Source: Oscillospiraceae bacterium (lineage in GTDB: Bacteria; Bacillota; Clostridia; Oscillospirales; Ruminococcaceae). Taken from it: 64,000 bases of DNA. The first letter of the stretch is position 1. Every line of letters begins with the position of its first letter. Below, in pieces: positions 43,002 through 54,309 of this stretch. The notes beneath the pieces were generated by a model. That model searched no databases and had not been told where the DNA came from. It saw only the letters and a program-made list of their open reading frames with translations. The stretch lies in the NCBI GenBank assembly GCA_017415165.1, contig JAFQIY010000022.1, positions 1 through 64,000 on the forward strand. The letters run 5' to 3'. The position numbers and the translations under genes are program-made.

Positions 43002-44303
43002 TTATTCAAGGAAGCCCTTGTGATGACGCATCATCATCTGAGATTCCAGAGTTCTTACTGTTTCCAGAACAACGCTTACAACGATGAGGATTGAAGTACC
43101 GCCCATTGATACACCCAGCTGCGGGAACGCCATACTGAGAAAAATAGGAAGTATAGCAATTACGCCAAGGAAGAACGCACCAACAAGAGTAATCTTGTTG
43201 AGAATTCTCTGAATGTAGTCGCTTGTAGGCTTACCTGGACGGATGCCAGGGATACCGCCGTTACTCTGACGGAGGTTGTTTGCAATCTCAATCGGATTGT
43301 ACTGCATTGAAACATAGAAGTAGTTGAATGCAATAATCAGCACAAAGTAAACTATAGCATACCAAGGGCTGTTATAGCTGAAGAAATTGATGAAGCCCGC
43401 ATAGAACTTCTGACCGAATGTTTCAGGAGTAGGGTCAACAGGCTTGAACATAGCGATTGTGGAAGGCAGTGACATAATAGCCATTGCGAAGATGATTGGC
43501 ATAACGCCGCTCATTGCAACCTTAATCGGAATGTGTGTGCTCTGTCCGCCGTACTGCTTTCTGCCAACAACGCGCTTAGCGTATGTGATAGGAATACGTC
43601 TTTCGGATTCATTCATAAATACGATGAAGCCAATCATTACTACAAACATAACAAGGATAAACGGAATTGCGATATACATTGTCTTGTTTGTAGAAGCGTT
43701 TACAAACATATTCATAATAGCAGTAGGACCTCTTGAAACGATACCTGCAAAGAGTATCATTGAGATACCGTTGCCGACACCCTTTTCATTGATTCTGTTG
43801 CCAAGCCATACAACGAGGCTTGCGCCTGCTGTAAATGCGAGGATAATTACTGCAGCAGTAAATACTCCCTTGAAGCCGCCTCTGTACTGGAGAGCGCCGC
43901 TGTTTCTGAGCGTCAGATAGTACGCATAGGACATAATCAGCGCAATAGCCAGTGCCACGAAGCTGGAAATTTTCTGGAGCTTCTTTCTTCCTGACTCGCC
44001 TTCCTTCTGGAGGTTTTCCAGCGGAGGAAGAGCATATGTCAGAAGCTGAACAATAATGGAAGCGTTGATATAAGGCTGAATTGCAAGGGAGAAAAGTGTC
44101 GCCTGTGAAAGCGCACCACCCGAAAGTGTGTTCATATAGCTGAGGAAGTTTCCTTCAGCGAACATACCTGCAATTGCTTCTGCATCGATAAACGGTACAG
44201 GAACGTGACAGCCTATTCTGAAAACGAGGATAATGAGTAATGTGTAAAGGAGTTTATTCCTTAACTCGGGAACCTTCCAAGCATTAATGAAGGTCTTCAG
44301 CAC
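43002..44303 (-). CDS. secY: Protein translocase subunit SecY
   Basis: 433 residues, ten membrane helices; SecYEG channel. FRIGCHVPVPFID and ALPPLENLQKEGESGRKKLQK and the GIRPGKPTSDYI loop are SecY landmarks. Needed for export of the many secreted proteins in this window. One-base gap from rplO. Confidence 0.98.
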   Translation of the reverse strand: MLKTFINAWKVPELRNKLLYTLLIILVFRIGCHVPVPFIDAEAIAGMFAEGNFLSYMNTLSGGALSQATLFSLAIQPYINASIIVQLLTYALPPLENLQKEGESGRKKLQKISSFVALAIALIMSYAYYLTLRNSGALQYRGGFKGVFTAAVIILAFTAGASLVVWLGNRINEKGVGNGISMILFAGIVSRGPTAIMNMFVNASTNKTMYIAIPFILVMFVVMIGFIVFMNESERRIPITYAKRVVGRKQYGGQSTHIPIKVAMSGVMPIIFAMAIMSLPSTIAMFKPVDPTPETFGQKFYAGFINFFSYNSPWYAIVYFVLIIAFNYFYVSMQYNPIEIANNLRQSNGGIPGIRPGKPTSDYIQRILNKITLVGAFFLGVIAILPIFLSMAFPQLGVSMGGTSILIVVSVVLETVRTLESQMMMRHHKGFLE

Positions 44304-44304
44304 A

Positions 44305-44745
44305 TTACATCACCTCAGCCTTCCCGCCTGCCTTCTCGATTTTCTCCTTAGCTGATGCGGAGAAAGCAGCAGCCTTTACTGTAAGATTTACATTCAGCTC
44401 GCCCTTACCGAGAATCTTAACCTTTTCGTCAAGCTTCTTGATAAGACCTGCAGCCTTGAGAATTTCGTTGTCTACAACTGTACCTTCCTTGAAGTTAGCA
44501 AGTGCGGATACGTTGATTACTGTTACGTCTTCAGCGAAAATGTTATTGAAACCTCTCTTAGGAATTCTTCTTGCGAGAGGCATCTGGCCACCTTCAAAAC
44601 CTGGTCTTACACCGCCGCCTGAACGAGCGTTCTGACCCTTGTGACCCTTACCGGCTGTCTTACCCCAGCCGGAACCGTGACCTCTGCCGATTCTCTTAAC
44701 TTCCTTAGTAGAACCTGCAGCAGGGGATAATTCATGAATTTTCAT
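44305..44745 (-). CDS. rplO: Ribosomal protein L15
   Basis: 146 residues with the N-terminal glycine-rich extension ([20 protein letters not shown]) and [17 protein letters not shown]. Core 50S protein. Confidence 0.97.
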   Translation of the reverse strand: MKIHELSPAAGSTKEVKRIGRGHGSGWGKTAGKGHKGQNARSGGGVRPGFEGGQMPLARRIPKRGFNNIFAEDVTVINVSALANFKEGTVVDNEILKAAGLIKKLDEKVKILGKGELNVNLTVKAAAFSASAKEKIEKAGGKAEVM

Positions 44746-44769
44746 AGCTTTCGCACCTCCTTGCAGTAA

Positions 44770-44946
44770 TTATGCTTCGGTAACTTCTACAAGGTGACAA
44801 ATCTTCTTGATCTTACCCATTGTAGCATCGTTATCAGGCTGTACTGTTACGTCGCCGATCTTACGGAGTCCGAGGGAAGCAGCAGTTGCAGCCTGAGGCT
44901 TCTTAACGCTGTTAAGGCTTCTTACAAGCTTAATCTTCTTTGCCAT
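44770..44946 (-). CDS. rpmD: Ribosomal protein L30
   Basis: 58 residues (MAKKIKLVRSLNSVKK..., then TAASLGLRKIGDVT). Short enough to be overlooked; fits between rpsE and rplO exactly as in other Firmicutes. Confidence 0.95.
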   Translation of the reverse strand: MAKKIKLVRSLNSVKKPQAATAASLGLRKIGDVTVQPDNDATMGKIKKICHLVEVTEA

Positions 44947-44960
44947 TTCTGTCGTCCTCC

Positions 44961-45467
44961 TTAACCTAAGATTTCCTTAACGGACTTGCCTCTTACTTCA
45001 GCAACTTCCTTAGCGCTTCTGCACTGTGCGAGACCGTTGATTGTAGCTCTTACTACGTTGCAAGCGTTGTTGGAACGAAGGGACTTTGTTCTGATGTCCT
45101 TGATACCTGCCATTTCGATTACGGCACGAACAGGACCGCCTGCGATAACACCGGTACCGGGAGCAGCAGGCTTCATAAGAACTCTGCCAGCGCCGAAAGC
45201 ACCGATAATTTCGTGTGGAATTGTTGTTCCCTTGAGGGAAACCTTAATTAAATTCTTCTTAGCATCTTCGATACCCTTGCGGATTGCGTCAGGAACTTCG
45301 CCTGATTTACCCATACCAAAGCCAACAGTACCGTTGCCGTCGCCTACTACAACGAGAGCAGCAAACTTGAAGATACGTCCGCCCTTAACAGTCTTGGATA
45401 CTCTGTTAATAGCAACAACCTTCTCGGAGAGCTCAAGTGTAGAAGCATCTATCTTAGCGTTTGCCAA
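44961..45467 (-). CDS. rpsE: Ribosomal protein S5
   Basis: 168 residues; the double-stranded-RNA-like N-domain ([20 protein letters not shown]) and [27 protein letters not shown] sits one base before an ATG at 45473, too close, and eight bases before a TTG at 45467, so TTG is the probable start. Confidence 0.95.
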   Translation of the reverse strand: MANAKIDASTLELSEKVVAINRVSKTVKGGRIFKFAALVVVGDGNGTVGFGMGKSGEVPDAIRKGIEDAKKNLIKVSLKGTTIPHEIIGAFGAGRVLMKPAAPGTGVIAGGPVRAVIEMAGIKDIRTKSLRSNNACNVVRATINGLAQCRSAKEVAEVRGKSVKEILG

Positions 45468-45498
45468 AATCATTACCTCCTTGTTTGTTAATGCCTGA

Positions 45499-45858
45499 TT
45501 AGAAGTTCAGGCCGCCCTTTCTTGCACCCTCTGCAAGCTCAGCAACTCTGCCGTGGTAGAGATAGCCTGCACGGTCGAATACAACGTCCTTAATGCCCTT
45601 TTCTGCAGCCTTTGCAGCAATCATTTCGCCAACCTTGAAAGCGCCTTCCTTGTTGCCGCCGTTGCCGTCAAAGCCCTTTTCCATAGAAGAAGCAGCGCAA
45701 AGTGTTACGCCTGCAACGTCATCGATGAGCTGAGCATAGATGTTCTTGGAAGAACGGAATACGTTGAGTCTTGGGCACTCAGCTGTACCGCTGATCTTGG
45801 AACGAACTCTGATCTGTCTCTTAGCTCTTGCAGCTTTTCTGTTAATCTGCTTTACCAT
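45499..45858 (-). CDS. rplR: Ribosomal protein L18
   Basis: 119 residues, 5S rRNA-binding ([39 protein letters not shown]). Followed, after a 101-base gap, by rplF on the 5' side; that gap shows no gene. Confidence 0.97.
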   Translation of the reverse strand: MVKQINRKAARAKRQIRVRSKISGTAECPRLNVFRSSKNIYAQLIDDVAGVTLCAASSMEKGFDGNGGNKEGAFKVGEMIAAKAAEKGIKDVVFDRAGYLYHGRVAELAEGARKGGLNF

Positions 45859-45959
45859 GATAATTTCAACTCCTTTTCAAACGGAGAATAGTAGTCATAA
45901 AAATTACTTTCAGACTGTCCCATTCTCTAATAATAGGATTTTCCTTAACAGGCGGGGGA

Positions 45960-46505
45960 TTACTTCTTACCCTTACCAGCCTTACCTTCCTTACGGATAA
46001 TTCTTTCGCCCTGATAGCGGATACCCTTGCCCTTATATGGCTCAGGTGGTCTCTTCTCTCTGATTTCAGCAGCAATCTGACCAACAACCTGCTTGTCAAT
46101 ACCGTTAACAACGATTGTTGTGTTGTTTGGAACTTCGATTGTGATACCGTCGATTTCAGGAACGATTACCTGATGTGAGTAACCGAGGTTCATAACGAGA
46201 TCCTTGCCCTGCTTAGCTGCACGGTAACCGATACCTTCGATTTCGAGAGTCTTCTTGTAACCGTTTGTTACGCCCTCTACCATGTTAGCGATGAGAGTTC
46301 TTGTAAGACCGTGGAGAGACTTGTGCATCTTGTTTTCAGATGGACGCTCTACGATGATTTCTGTACCTTCAAGCTTGATAATCATATCAGCATTGAATGT
46401 GTTTGTGAGTGTACCCTTAGGTCCCTTTACTGTAACGGTAGCGCCGTCGATCTTTACATCAACGCCGGCAGGAACAGTAATAGGCTTCTTACCAATTCTG
46501 GACAT
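45960..46505 (-). CDS. rplF: Ribosomal protein L6
   Basis: 181 residues with [17 protein letters not shown] and the signature [11 protein letters not shown] near the C-terminus. Near the GTPase centre. Confidence 0.97.
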   Translation of the reverse strand: MSRIGKKPITVPAGVDVKIDGATVTVKGPKGTLTNTFNADMIIKLEGTEIIVERPSENKMHKSLHGLTRTLIANMVEGVTNGYKKTLEIEGIGYRAAKQGKDLVMNLGYSHQVIVPEIDGITIEVPNNTTIVVNGIDKQVVGQIAAEIREKRPPEPYKGKGIRYQGERIIRKEGKAGKGKK

Positions 46506-46519
46506 TTACTTGTTCCTCC

Positions 46520-46918
46520 TTACCATACGAATGCAAGGACTTCGCCGCCGACATTGAGCTCTCTTGCCTTCTTGTCAGTCATAACGCCCTTGGATGTGGA
46601 AACGATAGCGATACCGAGACCCTTCATTACCTTAGGCATATCCTCGCAGCTTGAATAAATACGAAGACCTGGCTTAGAAACTCTTCTCAGACCTGTGATA
46701 ACCTGAGACTTGTTTTCGCCGTACTTCAATGTGATTCTGATGATGCCCTGCTTGCCGTCGTCAATAATCTGATAGCTCTTGATGTAACCCTCGTCTACGA
46801 GAATCTGTGTGATAGCCTTCTTCATATTGGAAGCAGGAACGTCAACTGTGTCGTGCTTTGCAGAGTTAGCATTACGGATTCTTGTGAGAATATCTGCAAT
46901 TGTATCTGTAATTTGCAT
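46520..46918 (-). CDS. rpsH: Ribosomal protein S8
   Basis: 132 residues ([41 protein letters not shown]). Binds the central domain of 16S rRNA and in some bacteria represses the spc operon. Confidence 0.97.
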   Translation of the reverse strand: MQITDTIADILTRIRNANSAKHDTVDVPASNMKKAITQILVDEGYIKSYQIIDDGKQGIIRITLKYGENKSQVITGLRRVSKPGLRIYSSCEDMPKVMKGLGIAIVSTSKGVMTDKKARELNVGGEVLAFVW

Positions 46919-46973
46919 AACGGTTAACCTCCTTATATTACTTAAAAACAGTCTTTACGCTATTTCGTAAAGA

Positions 46974-47159
46974 TTACCAGCTTGCCTTCTTAACGCCGGG
47001 AATCTGACCGTCGTGTGCAAGCTCTCTGAAGCAGATACGGCAGATGCCGAACTTTCTCATATATGCATGAGGTCTGCCGCAGATTTTGCATCTGTTGTAA
47101 GCTCTTGTGCTAAACTTAGGAGTTCTCTGCTGCTTAACTTTCATCGATGTTTTAGCCAT
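46974..47159 (-). CDS. rpsN: Ribosomal protein S14, zinc type
   Basis: 61 residues, type Z, with C24, C27, C40 and C43 ([10 protein letters not shown] ... [10 protein letters not shown]). Zinc-dependent form. Confidence 0.97.
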   Translation of the reverse strand: MAKTSMKVKQQRTPKFSTRAYNRCKICGRPHAYMRKFGICRICFRELAHDGQIPGVKKASW

Positions 47160-47179
47160 TTCAATTACCCTCCTAAAAA

Positions 47180-47722
47180 TTACTTAGCGAACGGAGCGCC
47201 CATCAGCTCAAGAAGAGCCTTAGCTTCTTCGTCTGTCTTTGCAGTAGTGATGATGTTGATATCCATACCGCGTACCTTATCAATTTTATCATATTCGATT
47301 TCAGGGAAAATAAGCTGTTCCTTGATACCTGTGGAGTAGTTACCTCTGCCGTCGAAAGAGTTGCCGTTGATTCCTCTGAAGTCACGTACACGTGGGAACG
47401 CTACGTTGAAAAGTCTGTCGAGGAATTCGTACATATTTTCGCTTCTGAGTGTAACCTTAACACCGATAGGCATACCTTCACGGAGCTTAAAGTTAGCAAC
47501 AGACTTCTTAGCGCGGCATACTACAGGCTTCTGACCTGTGATAGCAGCGAGGTCTGTCATAATTGCGTCGATAACCTTAGCGTTTTCCTTAGCTTCGCCT
47601 GCACCGACGTTGATAACAACCTTGTCAATCTTAGGGATCTGCATTACGCTCTTATAACCGAACTTCTTCATTAAAGCAGGAGCCACTGTGCTGACATAGA
47701 GTTCCTTCAAATTAGATGCCAT
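47180..47722 (-). CDS. rplE: Ribosomal protein L5
   Basis: 180 residues ([39 protein letters not shown]). 5S rRNA binding. The ATG at 47722 has AAAGGAG nine bases upstream; the in-frame TTG at 47728 does not. Confidence 0.97.
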   Translation of the reverse strand: MASNLKELYVSTVAPALMKKFGYKSVMQIPKIDKVVINVGAGEAKENAKVIDAIMTDLAAITGQKPVVCRAKKSVANFKLREGMPIGVKVTLRSENMYEFLDRLFNVAFPRVRDFRGINGNSFDGRGNYSTGIKEQLIFPEIEYDKIDKVRGMDINIITTAKTDEEAKALLELMGAPFAK

Positions 47723-47740
47723 TGTCAATTACTCCTTTCC

Positions 47741-48061
47741 TTAATAAGACTTGCCGCAGTCTGCGTGCTTGCAAACGCGAACCTTCTTGCCGTCCTCGAT
47801 CTTGTGAGCGAGTCTTGTAGGCTTGCCGCACTTAGGGCAAACAGCCATTACCTTACAAGCGTAAAGCGGAGCTTCGCACTTAACGATGCCGCCCTGCTGA
47901 CCCATCTGTCTTGGCTTAACGTGCTTTGTAACAATGTTGAGGCCCTCAACGATTACCTTCTGTTCCTTTGGGGAAACTTCGAGAACCTTACCCTGCTTAC
48001 CCTTGTCCTTACCGGAAAGGATAACTACTGTGTCACCTGTTTTAACGTGTAAATTATTCAT
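47741..48061 (-). CDS. rplX: Ribosomal protein L24
   Basis: 106 residues, KOW motif ([20 protein letters not shown]) and a C-terminal four-Cys knuckle ([10 protein letters not shown] ... [10 protein letters not shown]). GGAGGTG before the ATG at 48061. Confidence 0.97.
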   Translation of the reverse strand: MNNLHVKTGDTVVILSGKDKGKQGKVLEVSPKEQKVIVEGLNIVTKHVKPRQMGQQGGIVKCEAPLYACKVMAVCPKCGKPTRLAHKIEDGKKVRVCKHADCGKSY

Positions 48062-48076
48062 TCGTGACACCTCCAA

Positions 48077-48445
48077 TTAAAGTACTTCAGGAGCAAGAGA
48101 AAGAATCTTCATATAGTCCTTGTCTCTGAGCTCTCTTGCAACAGGTCCAAAAATACGAGTACCCTTAGGGTTCTTGTCTTCCTTGATGATAACTGCTGCA
48201 TTTTCATCAAAACGGATGTATGTTCCGTCCTCACGGCGGAGGCCCTTTGCGGAACGTACGATTACTGCCTTAACAACGTCGCCCTTCTTAACAACGCCGC
48301 CTGGTGTTGCTTTCTTAACGGAAGCAACAACTACATCGCCGATGTTCGCATATCTTCTGCGAGTACCGCCAAGAACTCTGATACACATAAGTTCCTTAGC
48401 ACCTGTATTATCAGCGACTTTCAAATAAGTCTGCATCTGAATCAC
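48077..48445 (-). CDS. rplN: Ribosomal protein L14
   Basis: 122 residues. The GTG at 48445 with AAGGAG nine bases upstream restores the conserved MIQ start ([18 protein letters not shown]). Intersubunit bridge protein. The 132-base gap to rpsQ contains no gene; a weak inverted repeat (aagc...gctt) is the only structure seen. Confidence 0.96.
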   Translation of the reverse strand: MIQMQTYLKVADNTGAKELMCIRVLGGTRRRYANIGDVVVASVKKATPGGVVKKGDVVKAVIVRSAKGLRREDGTYIRFDENAAVIIKEDKNPKGTRIFGPVARELRDKDYMKILSLAPEVL

Positions 48446-48577
48446 AGCGATTAACTCCTTCCATTCAGAAGCTTCGGCTCAGAGGCTTATCGCCCCTGCC
48501 GATTCTTCTAATTTGATTTTAAATGTTATAACCACGTCTCCGTGTGTATCGTGCTTAGTAAATAACTCCTCAGGGAA

Positions 48578-48835
48578 TTACTTAGCCTGCTCGATAACCT
48601 TAACAAGTCTCCATCTCTTATCCTTGGAGATAGGTCTTGTTTCCATAATTTCTACGCGGTCACCGATGTTGCACTGGTTGTTTTCATCATGAGCCTTGAG
48701 CTTGATTGTTCTCTTGATGATCTTCTTGTACAGTGGGTGCTGTACGTTATCAACGATTGCAACAACAATGGTCTTATCCATCTTGTTGGAAACTACCTTG
48801 CCAACTCTTGTTTTTCTAAGATTTCTTTCAGCCAT
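48578..48835 (-). CDS. rpsQ: Ribosomal protein S17
   Basis: 85 residues, OB fold ([38 protein letters not shown]). Early 30S assembly protein. Confidence 0.97.
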   Translation of the reverse strand: MAERNLRKTRVGKVVSNKMDKTIVVAIVDNVQHPLYKKIIKRTIKLKAHDENNQCNIGDRVEIMETRPISKDKRWRLVKVIEQAK

Positions 48836-48854
48836 TTTTGTTTCCTCCCTTCAC

Positions 48855-49052
48855 TTACTGTTCGGAAGCGGAACGCTCGCGGAGAATAGTCTTGATTCTT
48901 GCGATGTCCTTCTTCACAGCCTTAAGACGTGTAGGGTTGTCGAGCTGATTTACAGCGTGCTGAAAACGAAGAGCAAAGAGCTCCTTCTTGAGATCGACAA
49001 GCTTGCTTTCAAGCTCAACAGTAGTGAAATCTCTTACTTCTGTAGCCTTCAT
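48855..49052 (-). CDS. rpmC: Ribosomal protein L29
   Basis: 65 residues, helical hairpin ([20 protein letters not shown]). Its ATG overlaps the rplP stop by one base. Confidence 0.96.
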   Translation of the reverse strand: MKATEVRDFTTVELESKLVDLKKELFALRFQHAVNQLDNPTRLKAVKKDIARIKTILRERSASEQ

Positions 49053-49471
49053 TATTCGCTCGCCTCCTCTTTCTTAACAAACTTGCACTTGATAGGAAGC
49101 TTGTGCATAGCAAGACGCATAGCTTCTCTAGCAACTTCTTCAGATACGCCGGCAATTTCAAACATTACTCTTCCCGGCTTAACAACTGCAACCCAGTATT
49201 CTGGTGAACCCTTACCGGAACCCATTCGTGTTTCAGCAGGCTTCTCTGTGATTGGCTTGTCAGGGAAAATCTTGATCCAAACCTGACCGCCTCTCTTGAT
49301 ATAACGTGTCATAGCGATACGGGCAGCCTCAATCTGATTGGAAGTAATCCATGCAGGCTCGAGCGCCTGAAGACCGAAATCACCGTTGGAAACCTTGTTT
49401 CCGCGGTAAGCCTTACCTGTAAGACGGCCTCTGTGTACTCTTCTGTACTTAACTCTCTTTGGAAGCAGCAT
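49052..49471 (-). CDS. rplP: Ribosomal protein L16
   Basis: 139 residues ([40 protein letters not shown]). Contacts A-site tRNA. One-base overlaps with both rpsC and rpmC. Confidence 0.97.
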   Translation of the reverse strand: MLLPKRVKYRRVHRGRLTGKAYRGNKVSNGDFGLQALEPAWITSNQIEAARIAMTRYIKRGGQVWIKIFPDKPITEKPAETRMGSGKGSPEYWVAVVKPGRVMFEIAGVSEEVAREAMRLAMHKLPIKCKFVKKEEASE

Positions 49472-50220
49472 TACTGATTACCTCCTTCTCTTCTTCTGTT
49501 GCCGCGGTTTTCACCGTTGCGGCGGTTGTCGCCCTGACGACGAGGCTTCTTTTCTGTTCTCTCAGCCATAGCTCTTGCCTTAGCAACATCGCCCTTGAGA
49601 ACTTCGCCCTTGTAAATCCAAACCTTGATACCGAGACGACCGTATGTTGTTGCTGCCTCAGCAAAACCGTAGTCGATGTCAGCACGGATAGTCTGGAGTG
49701 GAATTGTACCTTCGTGGTATGTCTCGGAACGAGCGATTTCAGCACCGCCAAGACGGCCGCTTACCATAACCTTGATACCCTTAGCACCAAGCTTCATAGC
49801 TCTGCCGATAGCCTGCTTCATAGCTCTTCTGAAGGATACACGGTTTTCGAGCTGAGCAGCAATGCTCTCAGCAACGAGCTGTGAATCCATATCAGGAGAC
49901 TTAACTTCAACGATGTTGATAGCAACGGACTTCTTCATCATCTTTTCAACATCAAGACGAAGCTTTTCAATGTTCTCGCCGCCTCTGCCGATTACAATAC
50001 CGGGCTTAGCGCAGTGAACGTGAATTCTAACCTTGTCTGCGAATCTTTCGATTTCAATCTTTGGAACGCCTGCTGCGTAAAGGTTTTTCTTGATATAGTT
50101 ACGAACGTTGTAGTCCTCAACCAGTGTATCGCCGAAAGTTGCCTTGTTTGCAAACCAGCGGGAATCCCAATTCTTAATAACGCCTACACGAAGACCGTGT
50201 GGATTAACTTTCTGTCCCAT
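49471..50220 (-). CDS. rpsC: Ribosomal protein S3
   Basis: 249 residues; KH domain ([20 protein letters not shown]) and S3 C-domain. The tail has an unusually long Arg/Asn/Gly-rich extension ([20 protein letters not shown]), longer than in many bacteria; it would extend near the mRNA entry site. Confidence 0.97.
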   Translation of the reverse strand: MGQKVNPHGLRVGVIKNWDSRWFANKATFGDTLVEDYNVRNYIKKNLYAAGVPKIEIERFADKVRIHVHCAKPGIVIGRGGENIEKLRLDVEKMMKKSVAINIVEVKSPDMDSQLVAESIAAQLENRVSFRRAMKQAIGRAMKLGAKGIKVMVSGRLGGAEIARSETYHEGTIPLQTIRADIDYGFAEAATTYGRLGIKVWIYKGEVLKGDVAKARAMAERTEKKPRRQGDNRRNGENRGNRRREGGNQ

Positions 50221-50241
50221 TTAGTTTACCTCCCTTTCGAC

Positions 50242-50577
50242 TTATTCTCTTTCCTTTACCACAAGAGTAACATGGGAAGTTCTCTTGAGGATGCGGTATG
50301 CTCTGCCCTGTGCTCTAGGCATAATTCTCTTCATGATAGGTCCTGGGCAAACGAAACATTCGGATACATAAAGGTTATCCTTATCCATACCGAAGTTGTT
50401 TTCTGCGTTTGCGATAGCGGACTTAAGAAGCTTCTCCAGGTATTCACAGGCAGATTTTGGTGTGTGCTGCAGAATCGCCATAGCTGTTTCTGTGTCCTTG
50501 CCTCTGATGAGGTCGAGAACGATCTGAACCTTTCTTGGTGCGATTCGAGCATTTTTAAGGTATGCTCTTGCTTCCAT
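50242..50577 (-). CDS. rplV: Ribosomal protein L22
   Basis: 111 residues ([40 protein letters not shown]). Its beta hairpin lines the exit tunnel. Confidence 0.97.
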   Translation of the reverse strand: MEARAYLKNARIAPRKVQIVLDLIRGKDTETAMAILQHTPKSACEYLEKLLKSAIANAENNFGMDKDNLYVSECFVCPGPIMKRIMPRAQGRAYRILKRTSHVTLVVKERE

Positions 50578-50597
50578 TTTAATTTCTCCTCTCTGCC

Positions 50598-50882
50598 TTA
50601 TTTCTTACCATTGTTGGATGTCTTGGAGCCTGCGTGGCCCTTGTAGGTTCTTGTTGGTGCAAATTCACCAAGCTTGTGACCTACCATATCTTCTGTAACG
50701 TATACAGGAACGTGCTTTCTGCCGTCATGAACAGCGAATGTATGACCTACGAAGTCAGGGAAAATTGTAGAAGAACGGCTCCAAGTCTTGAGAACCTTCT
50801 TTTCGCCAGCTTCGTTCATAGCGATTACTCTCTTGAGAAGGACCTCCTGGACGTATGGTCCCTTCTTAACGCTTCTGCTCAT
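50598..50882 (-). CDS. rpsS: Ribosomal protein S19
   Basis: 94 residues ([38 protein letters not shown]). 30S head. Preceded by an unusually long 169-base gap from rplB that is full of hairpins. Confidence 0.97.
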   Translation of the reverse strand: MSRSVKKGPYVQEVLLKRVIAMNEAGEKKVLKTWSRSSTIFPDFVGHTFAVHDGRKHVPVYVTEDMVGHKLGEFAPTRTYKGHAGSKTSNNGKK

Positions 50883-50920
50883 TGGTTTTCCTCCCCTCTG
50901 ATTTTACGAGGCAAGATGCG

Positions 50921-51052
50921 CGGGAGAACTTGCTCCCGAACATTCCTCTTTATGATTCCTAATGAGTAACTTAATAAAGTATATTTACCAAGCAAACCAC
51001 GGCGTTTTGTGCGCCAGCACAAAACCCGTATACAAAAGCAACGCTTTTGTAT
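50921..51052. repeat. Hairpin cluster between rplB and rpsS
   Basis: Perfect stems at 51030-51052 (10 bp, loop aac, abutting the rplB stop codon), 51004-51025 (9 bp, loop gcca) and 50921-50938 (6 bp). Neither large stem has a T-run on the minus strand, so they may be RNA-processing or attenuation signals inside the S10 operon, or an inserted repeat. Confidence 0.7.
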
Positions 51053-51885
51053 TACTTGCCGTTTCTTCTCTTAACGATGAACTTGTCTGTTCTGTGGTGC
51101 TTCTTTCTGGTCTTATAACCAAGAGCTGGCTTGCCCCAAGGTGTAACAGGACCCGGACGACCAACAGGAGACTTACCTTCACCACCACCGTGTGGGTGGT
51201 CACATGGGTTCATTACAGAACCACGAACTGTAGGTCTGATGCCGAGGTGACGAGTTCTACCAGCCTTACCGATGCTTACGTTTTCGTGGTCAATGTTGGA
51301 AACCTGACCAACTGTAGCCATACAGTTTGCTGGAATCTTTCTCATTTCACCGGATGGAAGTCTTACGAGAACGTAGGATTCTTCCTTACCCATAAGCTGT
51401 GCCATATTACCGGCAGCACGAACGAGCTGAGCGCCCTTGCCAGGGTAAAGTTCAATGTTGTGGATGAATGTACCAACAGGGATGTCGCAGAGTGCAAGTG
51501 CGTTACCAGGCTTGATATCTGCATCCTTACCGCTGGAGATTACATCGCCAACAGCGAGACCGTTTGGAGCGATGATGTATCTCTTTTCGCCGTCCTCGTA
51601 CTGAACGAGAGCGATGAATGCGCTTCTGTTTGGATCGTATTCAAGAGTGAGCACTGTAGCGCTCATATTCATCTTGTCTCTCTTGAAGTCGATAATTCTG
51701 TACTTTCTTCTGTTTCCGCCGCCTCTGTGACGAACGGTGATTCTGCCGTAGCTGTTTCTGCCGGCTGTCTTCTTGAGAGGAGCAAGAAGGCTCTTCTCAG
51801 GCTCTACCTTAGAGAGGCAGCTGTAATCAGTAACAGTCATCTGACGTCTTGCAGGCGTCGTTGGCTTATATGATTTAATTGCCAT
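51052..51885 (-). CDS. rplB: Ribosomal protein L2
   Basis: 277 residues; [20 protein letters not shown] is the peptidyl-transferase-near signature. Essential 50S core protein. Confidence 0.98.
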   Translation of the reverse strand: MAIKSYKPTTPARRQMTVTDYSCLSKVEPEKSLLAPLKKTAGRNSYGRITVRHRGGGNRRKYRIIDFKRDKMNMSATVLTLEYDPNRSAFIALVQYEDGEKRYIIAPNGLAVGDVISSGKDADIKPGNALALCDIPVGTFIHNIELYPGKGAQLVRAAGNMAQLMGKEESYVLVRLPSGEMRKIPANCMATVGQVSNIDHENVSIGKAGRTRHLGIRPTVRGSVMNPCDHPHGGGEGKSPVGRPGPVTPWGKPALGYKTRKKHHRTDKFIVKRRNGK

Positions 51886-51961
51886 TGCAGGTCATCTCCT
51901 TATCTTATTTTGTGATGTTTTGCGGAAGCTGTCCCTTCCATACTTACTCTTTAAGGAGTAA

Positions 51962-52252
51962 TTACATCATACCATCGAAGAATTCGATTGTCTTGGAATC
52001 TTCAGCAAGAGTAACGATTGCTTTCTTCCAGTTAGGTGTGTAGCCTCTGCTCATACCCATTCTCTTAGCGCGTCCTCTTACGTTCATGGTGTTTACCTTA
52101 GCAACCTTAACGCCGAAGAGTTCCTCAACTGCCTTAGCAATTTCAATCTTGTTAGCGTCCTTAGCTACTTTAAAGGTGTACTTGTTTTCCTGGAGGCCTT
52201 CCATACTCTTTTCAGTGATGATAGGCTTGATTACGATATCCTGTGCCAGCAT
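51962..52252 (-). CDS. rplW: Ribosomal protein L23
   Basis: 96 residues ([34 protein letters not shown]). Docking site for SRP and trigger factor. One-base overlap with rplD. Confidence 0.97.
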   Translation of the reverse strand: MLAQDIVIKPIITEKSMEGLQENKYTFKVAKDANKIEIAKAVEELFGVKVAKVNTMNVRGRAKRMGMSRGYTPNWKKAIVTLAEDSKTIEFFDGMM

Positions 52253-52878
52253 TATGCGTACACCTCCTCAATCTTAGCAACTGCATCCTTAACAACGATG
52301 AACTTGTCGTAGTTGAGAATGTCGTATACATTAATAGTGTTTACGAGAGCTGTCTTAACACCTGGGATGTTAGCTGCGCTCTTGATTACGCAGTTGTCAA
52401 CCTCAGGCATTACGATGAGAGCCTTCTTGCCCTCTGCCTCAATAGCCTTGAGCATTGCTACCATTGTCTTTGTCTTGTATTCTTCCATCTTGATAGAATC
52501 GAGAACAATCATATTGTTGTCGAGTACCTTTGTGGAAAGAGCAGACTTCATAGCAAGTCTCTTGAGCTTCTTGTTTACTGTGAAACGGTAGCTTCTTGGC
52601 TTAGGTCCGAGAGCGATACCACCGTGTGTCCACTGTGGAGCACGTGTGGAACCCTGTCTTGCGTGACCTGTACCCTTCTGTCTCCAAGGCTTTCTTCCGC
52701 CGCCTCTTACCTCTGTACGAGTGAGAGTAGACTGTGTACCCTGTCTCTGATTAGCGAGATAGTTTACAACCATTGTGTGCATAGCGGATTCGTTTGGAGT
52801 GATACCGAAAATTGCATCAGACAGCTCAATGTTGGAAACCTCTTTACCTGTCATATCCAGAACTTTAATACTAGGCAT
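52252..52878 (-). CDS. rplD: Ribosomal protein L4
   Basis: 208 residues ([20 protein letters not shown]). In E. coli L4 also represses the S10 operon by attenuation in its leader; the terminator-bearing leader upstream of rpsJ here makes that worth testing. Confidence 0.97.
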   Translation of the reverse strand: MPSIKVLDMTGKEVSNIELSDAIFGITPNESAMHTMVVNYLANQRQGTQSTLTRTEVRGGGRKPWRQKGTGHARQGSTRAPQWTHGGIALGPKPRSYRFTVNKKLKRLAMKSALSTKVLDNNMIVLDSIKMEEYKTKTMVAMLKAIEAEGKKALIVMPEVDNCVIKSAANIPGVKTALVNTINVYDILNYDKFIVVKDAVAKIEEVYA

Positions 52879-52896
52879 TTCTGCTTCCTCCTTCCA

Positions 52897-53538
52897 TTAA
52901 GCCTTTTTCTTTACGCAGTCACAGATGGTGATGATACCATTCTTAGGACCCGGGATAGCGCCCTTAACTGCGATAAGATTGTTTTCAGCGTCAACCTTAA
53001 CAACTTCAAGATTCTGTACAGTAACCTTCTCTGCACCCATATGACCAGGGAGCTTCTTGCCCTTGAAAATACGGGAAGGAGAGGAACATGCGCCCATAGA
53101 ACCAGCGTGTCTGTGAACAGGACCGGAACCGTGAGTTTCCTTGATTCTGGAGTTGTTGTTCTTCTTTACAGTACCCTGATAACCCTTACCCTTTGAAGTA
53201 CCGCTGACATCAACGATGTCGCCAACCTCAAATGCGTCTGCCTTCAGGATTGTACCTACTTCAATTTCTTCAGCGTTGTCGAGTCTGAACTCCTTGAGAG
53301 TTCTCTTAACTGCAACGTCTGCCTTTGCAAAGTGACCCTTGATTGGCTTGTTAGCAAGCTTTTCTCTGAGATCACCGAAGCCGAGCTGTACAGCGCTGTA
53401 ACCGTCGTTTTCAACAGTCTTCTTCTGAACTACAACGCATGGACCGACTTCTACAACAGTCAAGGGAATTACCTTGTTTGTTGCTTCATCGAAAATCTGT
53501 GTCATACCGATTTTCTTACCGATGAGTGCCTTTGTCAT
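52897..53538 (-). CDS. rplC: Ribosomal protein L3
   Basis: 213 residues ([35 protein letters not shown] with the conserved Gln/Gly methylation-region loop). The ATG at 53538 follows AAAGGAGG; an in-frame ATG at 53568 lacks a site. Confidence 0.97.
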   Translation of the reverse strand: MTKALIGKKIGMTQIFDEATNKVIPLTVVEVGPCVVVQKKTVENDGYSAVQLGFGDLREKLANKPIKGHFAKADVAVKRTLKEFRLDNAEEIEVGTILKADAFEVGDIVDVSGTSKGKGYQGTVKKNNNSRIKETHGSGPVHRHAGSMGACSSPSRIFKGKKLPGHMGAEKVTVQNLEVVKVDAENNLIAVKGAIPGPKNGIITICDCVKKKA

Positions 53539-53608
53539 ACTTTTTCCTCCTTTGGTTATTGGTTGCATTTCTGCAACATGACCTGCGAGTCAACATTTTT
53601 GGGAAATC

Positions 53609-53923
53609 TTACTTAATTTCCATTACAACGTCAACGCCGGCAGGAAGTTCAAGACCCTGCAGTGCTTCCATAGACTTATCAGATGGTCTGATAACGTCGA
53701 TGAGTCTCTTGTGAGTTCTCATTTCGAACTGCTCACGGCTATCCTTATACTTGTGTACAGCACGGAGAATTGTGATAATTTCCTTGTCTGTAGGAAGTGG
53801 GATAGGACCGCTTACTCTTGCACCGCTGCGCTTAGCTGCTTCAACAATCTTAGCTGCTGCTGCATCAACTACTGCGTGGTCGTAACCTTTGATTTTGATT
53901 CTGATTTTTTCATTGACTGCCAT
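53609..53923 (-). CDS. rpsJ: Ribosomal protein S10
   Basis: 104 residues ([32 protein letters not shown]). Also the NusE antitermination factor. First gene of the superoperon; the str operon (rpsL, rpsG, fusA, tuf) is not upstream as in many bacteria. Confidence 0.97.
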   Translation of the reverse strand: MAVNEKIRIKIKGYDHAVVDAAAAKIVEAAKRSGARVSGPIPLPTDKEIITILRAVHKYKDSREQFEMRTHKRLIDVIRPSDKSMEALQGLELPAGVDVVMEIK

Positions 53924-54047
53924 TAAAATCGCCTCCTAATTAATCTCGATGATGTTTTCGGGGACGAGGTTTGTGATATTCATATTTACGTCATTGTTTC
54001 TCCACACAAGCGTTACACGCTTCCGTGTGTTTCGTAACCAACTTATT

Positions 54048-54078
54048 AAAAAACCCGAAAAACAAGCTGTTTTCCGAG
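54048..54078 (-). terminator. Intrinsic terminator inside the rpsJ leader
   Basis: Minus strand: an 11-bp stem (CTCGGAAAACA with TGTTTTTCGGG, G-U pairs included), GCT loop, and TTTTTT at 54053-54048. It lies ~125 bases before rpsJ, so it would stop most transcripts from the promoter at 54310-54338 before the ribosomal genes unless relieved. Confidence 0.85.
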
Positions 54079-54303
54079 TACATTCAAACACAAGCTTACC
54101 TTTGGGCAGACACAGGACTCCCCACGGTTTAAGCACAGACAGTGTTCGATATCACAGCCGCCCGACTCTCAGGTCAGACATACTCCACGGAAATTCCCCT
54201 GCAAACCGCAGGCCACCTTCCGCTTCCTCGCAAAAACATATAAAATACGGTGTAATCAGCCACCGTAAACAGCTACAATTTCTGTAACTGTCGCAGTCAC
54301 GCA
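54048..54303 (-). ncRNA. Structured leader or independent small RNA upstream of rpsJ
   Basis: About 256 nt from the predicted start to the internal terminator, no coding frame of note. Minus-strand folds: a 9-bp stem ACAGTTACA / TGTAGCTGT, then ACGGTG / CACCGT, then CCTGC / GCAGG nested in GGAA / TTCC, then the terminator. It does not match the tmRNA, RNase P or SRP RNA cores I know, and its ends do not pair as a 6S RNA would. Either an S10-operon attenuator or an unnamed ncRNA. Confidence 0.6.
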
Positions 54304-54309
54304 AGAAAT

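Noticed and set aside
54048-54303. 6S RNA, SRP RNA or RNase P RNA
   Set aside because: No recognisable conserved cores, and the 5' and 3' ends do not pair; kept as an unnamed leader/ncRNA candidate.
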